Below are positions 24,879 to 32,407 of a DNA stretch of 64,000 nucleotides, one piece after another. How positions within the stretch are numbered: the stretch's first letter is position 1; each line of letters begins with the position of its first letter. The DNA is from an uncultured Caryophanales bacterium (GTDB lineage: Bacteria > Bacillota_I > Bacilli_A > RFN20 > CAG-826): contig CABQKC010000006.1 of NCBI GenBank assembly GCA_902464635.1, positions 16,243 to 80,242 of the forward strand, in the 5' to 3' direction. The notes beneath the pieces were generated by a model that saw only the letters and a program-made list of their open reading frames with translations, was not told the origin of the DNA and did no database searches. A program made the position numbers and the translations under genes.

Positions 24879-25325
24879 ATGGACGTTTCTTATTTTATGG
24901 ATCTTGCCTTGCTAGAGGCAAAAAAAGCAAAAGAAGAAGGTGAAATACCTGTTGGGGCGGTTATTGTTAAAGACGACACTCCTATCGCTTTTGGCCATAA
25001 CAAGAAAGAAAGCAAGTTCGATATTTCAAGCCACGCAGAGATTGAAGCCATAAAAGAAGCGGGACGTGTATTGAAAAAGACTGATTTAAGCGATTGCTCG
25101 ATGTTTGTTACTCTTGAACCCTGTCTTATGTGTGGCGGAGCTTTAAAACAATCTAGAATCAAATCCATTTATTACGGGGCCAAAGATGCTCAATTTGGCT
25201 TTGAAAGTAGGTATGGTCTATTCTCAGTTAAGGATAATTATCCATCTCCATTAGTTTATGGCGGGATTAAAGAAAAAGAATGCAAAGAAATAATCGATGA
25301 TTTCTTTGCATTGAAAAGACAATAA
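24879..25325 (+). CDS. tadA: tRNA-specific adenosine deaminase
   Basis: TadA converts the wobble adenosine 34 to inosine in tRNA-Arg(ACG). It is a zinc deaminase: the HAE motif (SSHAEIEAI) supplies the His ligand and the proton-shuttling Glu, and PCLMCGGAL supplies the two Cys ligands. The chosen ATG gives 148 residues beginning MDVSYFMDLALLEAKKA, which aligns with known TadA starts. Any longer start would be read through the SRP RNA. There is no Shine-Dalgarno in the 12 bp after the SRP RNA, so initiation is unusual. Confidence 0.92.
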   Translation: MDVSYFMDLALLEAKKAKEEGEIPVGAVIVKDDTPIAFGHNKKESKFDISSHAEIEAIKEAGRVLKKTDLSDCSMFVTLEPCLMCGGALKQSRIKSIYYGAKDAQFGFESRYGLFSVKDNYPSPLVYGGIKEKECKEIIDDFFALKRQ

Positions 25326-25365
25326 AGAAACACATTGATATTAATGTAGATATTGCATAAAAAAA

Positions 25366-25402
25366 TATAATTGGTTTTTCCTATATTTGATAAAATATCA
25401 AA
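25366..25402 (+). promoter_or_regulatory. -10 element and 7-3-7 inverted repeat before the ABC exporter operon
   Basis: A TATAAT at 25366-25371 is followed by the inverted repeat TTTGATA-AAA-TATCAAA (25386-25402), which ends 2 bp before the ATG of the ABC gene. A repressor there would block early transcription. The TetR-type regulator at the end of this operon is an obvious candidate. The -35 is not clear. Confidence 0.5.
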
Positions 25403-25404
25403 GC

Positions 25405-28356
25405 ATGGAAAAAGCAGAGATTATTAACGAAGAAAATCAGTTAGAAAACGAAGATAATCAAATTGATGTTTCATTAGAATTAAAACACATCAAAAAAGAT
25501 TATTACGTTAATAAAAAGCCCTTCACTGCAATAAAGGACTTGTCTTTGGTTTTCCCTAAAAAAGGATTCGTTGCTATACTAGGTGAATCTGGATGTGGCA
25601 AATCAACTTTACTTAATATTTTAGGCGGATTAGACCGTTATACATCTGGTGATTTACTAATTAATGGCGTATCTACTAAACAATTTAATGATGCAGATTG
25701 GGATAAATATAGGAATACCCAGGTAGGCTTTATATTCCAAAGTTATAATTTGATTTCGCATTTTAATTTGCTTCAAAATGTTGAAGTTCCTTTAAAACTA
25801 GCGGGTATCAACCAAAAAGAACAAGAAGAAAGGGCCAAAGCTGCTTTAGAAAAAGTAGGATTAGGAGATTCGTTACATAAGATTCCTAATCAATTATCTG
25901 GAGGGCAGCAGCAAAGAGTTGCTATAGCTAGGGCCTTAATAAATAATCCAAGCATTATTCTTGCCGATGAACCTACAGGTGCTTTAGATTCTGCAACTTC
26001 CATCCAAGTGATGGAACTAATTAAAGAAGCAGGAAAAGAATGCTGTGTCATCATGGTTACACATAATGAAAAGCTAGCAAAGAAATATGCAGATAGAATA
26101 ATAACCATGAGTGATGGAGAAGCAATTTCGGATACTTCTCCTATTGAAGTCGGTATTGAAATAGAAAAACCAAAAACAAAAGAAAAAAGAACCGGCATGT
26201 CTTTTGTTTCAGCTCTCCATTCTTCTTTTAAAAACGTCTTAACAAAGAAAACCAGGACTGCGTTGACTGCTGTTGCTTGCTCTTTTGGTATTATTGGGGT
26301 TGCTTTGGTTTTAGCTACTAGCAATGGCTTTTCTTTATATGTAAAAGATGTAGAAACTTCTGTTGCTTCTAGCGTTCCTATTACTATTTCCCCTACCGTA
26401 GTTTCTTATAAATCAAATAACCAAGATTCATATACTAGGGCTGATGAATTCCCTAAAGACAATAATATCAGAGTTTATGATTCATCCTCTTCTAGTTACG
26501 TAGTTCATCAAAATACATTTACCAAAGAATATATAGATGCCTTAAAGGCTACTATGGTTGATAAAAATAATCCTGCTTATGGAACTGTTATGTCAGTTAT
26601 GGAAAATAGGAATGGCTTAGATTTCCATTTCCTTACAAAAGATGGGATGGATGAAGATGCTAAGGTTACTTCAATAAATCAATATGCCTCTGCTTCTTCT
26701 TTAGGGGCTATGGTATCTTCTGTCACATCTTTACCAACAACAATTATCCACGAATTATATGGAGACGAAGAATCTCTTTCTAGCATGTATGATGTAATTG
26801 ATGGCAAATTTCCTGAAAACGATAATGAACTAGTTTTAGTCGTAGATAGATATAACCGCGTTGATTTCTCTACCTTGAAAAAGCTAGGTGTTTTTCCTTC
26901 TAATTCAACTTATGAAACTTTGGATGCAAATGAAAAACAAATTAGTTTCTCTTCTTTGATTTATGATGGAGAAGGCGATAACGAATATAAGGAATATAAG
27001 TGCTACACAAACTCCTCTTATTATAAAAAATCAATGGAAACCAAAATCATTGCCAAGGTTTCTTCTTATAAGAACATTAAGCTAGAAATGAATGGGGAAG
27101 ACTCCAAGTTTGTTGGCGAGGAAGACGAGACTGAAATAATTAGATACAAGACAGTCGATGACTATGATGAAGTCTATAATAATGACGAATACTATAATCC
27201 TATAAAATGCAAAATCGTTGGGGTTTTGCGCCCAACAAAGGAATCTTATCTTACTTTAATGCCTTCATCTCTAGCTTATTTGCCAGGCTTAAAAGAAACA
27301 ATGGCAAAAGATTATTCTGAAGGTGGAGCTGGTTATAATCTTGCACAAGAACAAAAAGATAACTGGTATGTTCCTAGATCAAAAAGCGATCCAACTGATG
27401 TTAGTAACGACGGACTTGCTTCTTTAAATGCTTCTTTAAAAACCTTGATGAAGTCTTATTCAGAAAAAGAAGATGGGGAAGCCACTATATCAACAAATAC
27501 CCTTTCTACTTTGTTTAATAATGTTGCTAGATATCAAAATATCTTCTGCATAAAGCAAATGAATGAAGATGGAGGATATACCTGCTACGCCCCTTCTTCA
27601 AACCCAAAATCATATTTATCATGGTGCCAATCCTATGGGGCAACATTTAATCAACTAGAAATCAATAATGATTCAAACAATGCTGCACTGTTCTTGCTCA
27701 TGCTAACCAGCGGAGAATTCTTCTCCAAAGATAGCGAATCTAATTTTGTTGATGTAATGGCTTTGGCCAATTCTTATTCATTAATTACTTCGGTACTAGT
27801 TTTCCCAAAGAGTTTATCTAGTAAAGACGTATTACTTAGATACATGGATTCGTTAAACGAAGGAAAGCGTGATTCCGAAAAGATAGTCTATAGCGACATT
27901 ATGTCTGATTTTACAGGTTCATTAGGAACGATGATTAATGTTATATCGGCAGTTTTGATTGTTTTTGCTTCTATTTCTTTGGTTGTTTCTTCTGTTATGA
28001 CTGCGATTATTACTTATGTTTCGGTTGTTGAAAGGACAAAAGAAATCGGAATACTTAGGGCATGTGGGGCAAGAAAGAAAGACGTAGGTCGATTGTTTGA
28101 AGCCGAATGTGTGATTATTGGGTTAGTTGCTGGGCTTATCGGAGTCTTATTTACTGTTTTGGCTTGCATTCCAATTAATGCAATTATTGATTATAAATTC
28201 CCCGGGAACAACTTATCTTCTATAGCCAAACTCAATCCGTTGCATGCTTTAATTTTACTTGCCTTGTCTATTTTGCTTTCATATTTAAGCGGTCTAATTC
28301 CGTCAAGAATGGCCGCGAATAAAGACCCAGTTACATGTTTAAGGAGTGATCAATGA
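25405..28356 (+). CDS. MacB-like ABC transporter, ATPase fused to FtsX-type permease
   Basis: A fused exporter half. The ATPase covers about residues 20-245, with Walker A GESGCGKST, signature LSGGQQQR, Walker B IILADEPTGALD and the MVTHN switch His. A first membrane helix follows at about 285-305. Then comes a large extracytoplasmic part of some 530 residues, and three C-terminal helices including the FtsX stretch ERTKEIGILRACGARKKDV. The extracellular domain is far bigger than in MacB (about 220 residues) and is rich in Ser, Tyr and Asp. Such systems move peptides, lipids or lipoproteins, or send mechanical signals; the substrate is unknown. The ATG at 25405 lacks a clear ribosome binding site. 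The next gene overlaps by 4 bp. Confidence 0.85.
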   Translation: MEKAEIINEENQLENEDNQIDVSLELKHIKKDYYVNKKPFTAIKDLSLVFPKKGFVAILGESGCGKSTLLNILGGLDRYTSGDLLINGVSTKQFNDADWDKYRNTQVGFIFQSYNLISHFNLLQNVEVPLKLAGINQKEQEERAKAALEKVGLGDSLHKIPNQLSGGQQQRVAIARALINNPSIILADEPTGALDSATSIQVMELIKEAGKECCVIMVTHNEKLAKKYADRIITMSDGEAISDTSPIEVGIEIEKPKTKEKRTGMSFVSALHSSFKNVLTKKTRTALTAVACSFGIIGVALVLATSNGFSLYVKDVETSVASSVPITISPTVVSYKSNNQDSYTRADEFPKDNNIRVYDSSSSSYVVHQNTFTKEYIDALKATMVDKNNPAYGTVMSVMENRNGLDFHFLTKDGMDEDAKVTSINQYASASSLGAMVSSVTSLPTTIIHELYGDEESLSSMYDVIDGKFPENDNELVLVVDRYNRVDFSTLKKLGVFPSNSTYETLDANEKQISFSSLIYDGEGDNEYKEYKCYTNSSYYKKSMETKIIAKVSSYKNIKLEMNGEDSKFVGEEDETEIIRYKTVDDYDEVYNNDEYYNPIKCKIVGVLRPTKESYLTLMPSSLAYLPGLKETMAKDYSEGGAGYNLAQEQKDNWYVPRSKSDPTDVSNDGLASLNASLKTLMKSYSEKEDGEATISTNTLSTLFNNVARYQNIFCIKQMNEDGGYTCYAPSSNPKSYLSWCQSYGATFNQLEINNDSNNAALFLLMLTSGEFFSKDSESNFVDVMALANSYSLITSVLVFPKSLSSKDVLLRYMDSLNEGKRDSEKIVYSDIMSDFTGSLGTMINVISAVLIVFASISLVVSSVMTAIITYVSVVERTKEIGILRACGARKKDVGRLFEAECVIIGLVAGLIGVLFTVLACIPINAIIDYKFPGNNLSSIAKLNPLHALILLALSILLSYLSGLIPSRMAANKDPVTCLRSDQ

Positions 28357-30863
28357 AAAAGACTACAAAGAAACTAAATGAATTGATTGCTTCCGCTATT
28401 CCTTATGAAGTGGATCCTAGTGTTGGGTTAAATAAAACCCAGGTTGATGAAAGAAAAAAATCAGGTTTAGTCAATAAAGTAAGCAAACAAGTTACAAAGA
28501 CTTATTCTCAGATTCTTTTTGATAATTTATTCAATTTCTTAAACATCATTTTGTTTGTTGTTTTTATTTTGATGCTGCTAGCCAAATTGTCCTTTTCCCA
28601 TTATTTCTTCATCATAATATTGGGTGCGAATATATTTATCGGAATTGCCCAGGATATAAATGCTAGAAGAATGGTTGATAAATTACGTATTGTAACTGAT
28701 CCAAAAGCCAAAATAATTAGGGGAGGAGTTGAAATGGAGGCTTCCGCAAGCGGAGTTGTTCTTTCTGACATTATTAAACTTTCTAGTGGAGACAAGATAC
28801 CTGCCGATAGTGTTGTTAGAGAAGGCGAGATTGCAGTCGATGAATCTTTGTTGACTGGGGAATCCATACCTGTAAAAAAGAAAAAGGGCGACCCCATATA
28901 TGCAGGAACATTCCTTACAAAGGGCAGCTGCCTTGCTGAAGTTGTTAAAGTTGGCTCTGCTAATTATGATGAAACATTAAGAACAAACGCATCAAAATTC
29001 GACCGTCCAAATTCTGAAATAAAAAGATCAATCAATTCGATTGTCTTGACCTGCGGGATCTTATCAATTTGCTTTGGGGCAACCCAGTTTATTACTTTTA
29101 CCATACAAAAGATTAGTGAGGGGTTCTCATTTAACCAAATATATGGAAGCATGAATCCTGATTTGGCTAGGCTTATAGCTTCAGTTTCAGGTTCAATTGT
29201 CGCGATGCTTCCGACTGGTATGTTCCTTCTTACTTCATTAACTTTGGCAGTTGGAGTTATTACCCTAGGAAAGAAAAGAGTTTTGGTGCAGCAACTTTAT
29301 TGTATTGAAATGCTAGCTAGGGTTGATATGCTTTGTTTAGATAAAACAGGGACATTGACCGACGGGACAATGAAATTAATCGAAGTCATTCCTGTTGGCA
29401 AAAACACACAGACTAGCGAGATTGGGTATTTAGTTTCATCTATTCTTCATTTTACGCGTGATTCAAATCCAACCGCACAAGCCTTGATTGAAGAATTCGG
29501 TTCTTCTTGCCATGAACAAATGCTTGAGTGCATTCCCTTTGATTCCGAACTTAAATATTCGGCAGTTTCTTTAATCGATGAAGGCAGTTATGTATTTGGA
29601 GCATATGGGTTTGTTCCCACGAAAGAAGATCCTGAAATAAAAGCCTTGATAGCTTCCAAGGCTAGCGAAGGTAATAGATGTCTAGTAGTTGCTAGAAATA
29701 AGAAAGCAATAAAAAATGGCAAGGTTCCTGATGGATGTGAAATCATTGGAGTCCTTGTTCTTTCTGACCACATAAAAGATGATGCTGAAGCAAATATAAA
29801 GTGGTTTATCGATTCCGGTGTCGAGATTAGAGTTATTTCAGGAGATGATCCTGTTACGGTTTCTGAAATTGCTAAAAAGGTCGGAGTACCAAATGCGAAC
29901 AAGTGCATTTCATTAGAAGGCAAGTCACTAGACGAAACCGCTGCCCTTGCTCCAATTTATAGTGTATTCGGCAGGGTAAGTCCTGAACAAAAGGCTGTTT
30001 TAATAAATGCCTATAAGCAAATGGGCAACAAAGTTGCAATGACTGGTGATGGAGTTAATGATATCTTGGCTTTAAAGGTTGCGGATTGCTCTATTGCGAT
30101 GGCAAGTGGCTCTGAAGCTGCAAGAAGCGTTTCCCATTTAGTCGCGCTTGATTCGGACTTCTCTAGACTTCCGGATGTAGTATTCCAGGGGAGGCGTGTA
30201 ATCAATAACTTACAAAGAACATGTTCTGTATTTGTTACAAAAACCATGTTCGCTATAGTCCTTTCCTTTATCTTCATCATTTCCATGTTTGTTAACGGAA
30301 TGGGCTATCCATTTAATACAGCGAATATGTTTATTTGGGAATTTATTAGCATAGGTATTGCTTCCTTTTTCCTTGCTTTGCAACCTTCAAATGAAAAACT
30401 ACAAGGTTCATTCCTTAAAAACATATTAGTAAGAGCGTTCCCTGCAGGGTTAACAGAAATAATAGCTGCTACGATTCCGTTTGTTATATATTTGATTTGG
30501 CCAAACGCATTCACTACTTCTACTAACACTGATTTCTATTGGATGGCAACTTGCACATGTGCAGTAGTTTCCTTTACCTTAATTTCTTTTGTATCGTTAT
30601 TTAGAATCTGTGTTCCGCTTAATAGATATAGGACTATTTTATTTGTTGCTCTTTCTATTTTGGGGATATTGATATTCGGCTGTGATATAGGACTATATTT
30701 TACAAGAGGGAAAACATTTAGTCCTATATTGGCCCTCTCTTGGGGAAACTTATCTTGGGGTTTTTATCTAACAACGGCCTTAAATGTAATTATTTTTGGC
30801 TCTCTATATTTCTTATTGGATAAGAGGGTTGTAAAATGGATTGAAAGCATTGGAGAAGAATGA
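28353..30863 (+). CDS. P-type cation ATPase (CtpE-like, HAD-IC family)
   Basis: An integral membrane ion pump. The phosphorylated Asp330 lies in DKTGTLTDG, the actuator loop in LLTGESIPV (about residue 169), and the hinge in MTGDGVNDILALKVADCSIAM. It appears to have four helices before the P domain and about six after. The layout resembles the CtpE-type calcium pumps of Gram-positive bacteria. In helix 4 the ion-binding PEGL-type motif reads PTGM (Pro287-Thr288), so the usual Glu is missing and the ion cannot be inferred. The start overlaps the ABC gene (ATGA), and the end overlaps psuG. Confidence 0.85.
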   Translation: MKKTTKKLNELIASAIPYEVDPSVGLNKTQVDERKKSGLVNKVSKQVTKTYSQILFDNLFNFLNIILFVVFILMLLAKLSFSHYFFIIILGANIFIGIAQDINARRMVDKLRIVTDPKAKIIRGGVEMEASASGVVLSDIIKLSSGDKIPADSVVREGEIAVDESLLTGESIPVKKKKGDPIYAGTFLTKGSCLAEVVKVGSANYDETLRTNASKFDRPNSEIKRSINSIVLTCGILSICFGATQFITFTIQKISEGFSFNQIYGSMNPDLARLIASVSGSIVAMLPTGMFLLTSLTLAVGVITLGKKRVLVQQLYCIEMLARVDMLCLDKTGTLTDGTMKLIEVIPVGKNTQTSEIGYLVSSILHFTRDSNPTAQALIEEFGSSCHEQMLECIPFDSELKYSAVSLIDEGSYVFGAYGFVPTKEDPEIKALIASKASEGNRCLVVARNKKAIKNGKVPDGCEIIGVLVLSDHIKDDAEANIKWFIDSGVEIRVISGDDPVTVSEIAKKVGVPNANKCISLEGKSLDETAALAPIYSVFGRVSPEQKAVLINAYKQMGNKVAMTGDGVNDILALKVADCSIAMASGSEAARSVSHLVALDSDFSRLPDVVFQGRRVINNLQRTCSVFVTKTMFAIVLSFIFIISMFVNGMGYPFNTANMFIWEFISIGIASFFLALQPSNEKLQGSFLKNILVRAFPAGLTEIIAATIPFVIYLIWPNAFTTSTNTDFYWMATCTCAVVSFTLISFVSLFRICVPLNRYRTILFVALSILGILIFGCDIGLYFTRGKTFSPILALSWGNLSWGFYLTTALNVIIFGSLYFLLDKRVVKWIESIGEE

Positions 30864-31768
30864 TGAAAATAAGTCTAAGAGTAGCAAAAGCACTTGCAAA
30901 CAAAGAACCAGTAGTCGCACTTGAGTCTACGATTATATCACACGGGATGCCTTATCCTAAAAATGTTGAGACAGCCTTGTTAGTAGAAAAAACAATAGAA
31001 GATAATGGAGCTATTCCTGCAACAATCGGAATTATTGATGGCGAGATTGTAGTCGGCATGAGCCATGACGAAATTGAGAAATTTGGCAAGAAAAAAGGAA
31101 TTGCTAAAGTTTCAAAAAGAGACTTGCCAATTGTAGTAGCCAAAAAGATGTGGGGTGCCACCACTGTATCCGCCACTATGCTAATTGCACACATGGCTGG
31201 TATTGAAATATTTGTTACCGGCGGTATCGGAGGGGTTCATCGCGGGGCTGAATCCACTTTTGATATTTCTCGTGACTTAAAAGAATTAGGAGAAGTCGAT
31301 GTTGCAGTTATTTGCTCTGGGGCTAAAGCAATATTAGATATCCCAAAGACTTTAGAATATCTAGAAACTGAAGGAGTTACCATTCTTTCTAACAAGGAAA
31401 AGAGTTTTGCTAACTTCTATTCATCTTCTAGTTCCTATCCAGTTGATTATGCGTTTACCTCTGCTAAAGAAGCTGCCTCGATTATCAAGGCTAAACGCGA
31501 CTTAGAATTAGAGGGTGGCATTTTGATTTCTAACCCAGTTCCAGAAGAATATTCTTTACCTCATGATTATATTGATTCGATTGTCGATCAAGCTGTCAAA
31601 GAAAGTAAAGAGCAAGGAATCAAAGGCAAGGATGTCACTCCTTTCCTTTTGAAACGTATTGTTGAATTAACTGGTGGCAAATCGCTTGAATCCAACATAG
31701 CCCTTATATTGAATAACGCTAAATTAGGTGCAAATATAGCCAAGGAATATTCCTCTTTAATTAAATGA
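30860..31768 (+). CDS. psuG: Pseudouridine-5'-phosphate glycosidase
   Basis: PsuG splits pseudouridine 5'-phosphate into uracil and ribose 5-phosphate, the second step of pseudouridine breakdown. Family motifs are VALESTIISHGMPYP at residue 19, ATIGIIDG, SKRDLP, TTVSATMLIAHMAGI and TGGIGGVHRG, and the 302 residues are normal. The kinase PsuK that makes its substrate is not next to it or elsewhere in the window; it may be unlinked, or a generic kinase may serve. It overlaps both neighbours by 4 bp, so it is translated together with a P-type ATPase and a TetR regulator. Confidence 0.93.
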   Translation: MMKISLRVAKALANKEPVVALESTIISHGMPYPKNVETALLVEKTIEDNGAIPATIGIIDGEIVVGMSHDEIEKFGKKKGIAKVSKRDLPIVVAKKMWGATTVSATMLIAHMAGIEIFVTGGIGGVHRGAESTFDISRDLKELGEVDVAVICSGAKAILDIPKTLEYLETEGVTILSNKEKSFANFYSSSSSYPVDYAFTSAKEAASIIKAKRDLELEGGILISNPVPEEYSLPHDYIDSIVDQAVKESKEQGIKGKDVTPFLLKRIVELTGGKSLESNIALILNNAKLGANIAKEYSSLIK

Positions 31769-32325
31769 TTACTGAATCAAAACTCAAATATGCCTTGAAG
31801 CAGATGATGGAAGATATCCCTTTGGAGGATATCAATGTCACCGCACTTTGCCAAAAGTGTGGATGTCATAGACAGACTTTTTACTATCATTATCAAGATA
31901 TATATGATTTGATTGCAGCTATTTTCCTTAATGAAGATTTAGAAAAAGTAAATCAGTGCAAGGATGTTAAATCTACCCTTAAGGCATTTCTTCAATACGT
32001 AAAAGACAATTTTACTTTCTTACGTTCCACCTATAATTCGGCCGCTAGAGATCTAACCGATGATTTTATATTTGGAAAACTAAATGCCAAATTATTGTCC
32101 TTATGGACTAAAGAAAACGAAGGCAAGGAACTTAAGAAAGATGGATATAGGAATGCTGCCAGGCGTTTTGCCCATATAGTTTCTGACGAATTTGGGTATT
32201 GTTTCAAAGATCCTAAACTAACTCCTGAAAAATTCTCCAAGAAGATGAATAAATTTATTGATAATTCAATGAGCATCATCCTTCCTGCGATTATGAATCT
32301 GTCTAAAAAAGAAGAATCTAAATAA
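31765..32325 (+). CDS. TetR-family transcriptional regulator
   Basis: The N-terminal HTH is visible: ALKQMMEDIPLEDINVTALCQKCGCHRQTFYYHYQDIYDLI, with the YYHY recognition helix typical of TetR proteins, and a helical C-terminal ligand domain of the DhaS-like type (TetR_C group). It has 186 residues. It starts by ATGA overlap with psuG and is the last gene of the four-gene operon. Likely targets are the TTTGATA inverted repeat before the first gene of its own operon or the TAAGTTAACTTA palindrome just downstream; both are inference. A Cys pair (CQKCGC) in the HTH could make it redox- or metal-sensitive. Confidence 0.8.
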   Translation: MITESKLKYALKQMMEDIPLEDINVTALCQKCGCHRQTFYYHYQDIYDLIAAIFLNEDLEKVNQCKDVKSTLKAFLQYVKDNFTFLRSTYNSAARDLTDDFIFGKLNAKLLSLWTKENEGKELKKDGYRNAARRFAHIVSDEFGYCFKDPKLTPEKFSKKMNKFIDNSMSIILPAIMNLSKKEESK

Positions 32326-32383
32326 CTTTTATAATCCAATTATCAATATAGGTATTTTTTTCTTTTGTATTTTTCTTTAACAT

Positions 32384-32395
32384 TAAGTTAACTTA
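32384..32395 (+). promoter_or_regulatory. 12-bp palindrome before the BspA-like lipoprotein gene
   Basis: TAAGTTAACTTA is a perfect palindrome ending a few bases before the ACGGAGG ribosome binding site and 12 bp before the ATG. It sits in an 82-bp gap after the TetR gene. It could be an operator, or it could simply mask the ribosome binding site. Confidence 0.45.
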
Positions 32396-32407
32396 CGGAG
32401 GTTAGTT

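Noticed and set aside
25890..26324. 144-codon frame antisense to the ABC exporter gene
   Set aside because: It is antisense to the conserved ATPase motifs and has no supporting signals.
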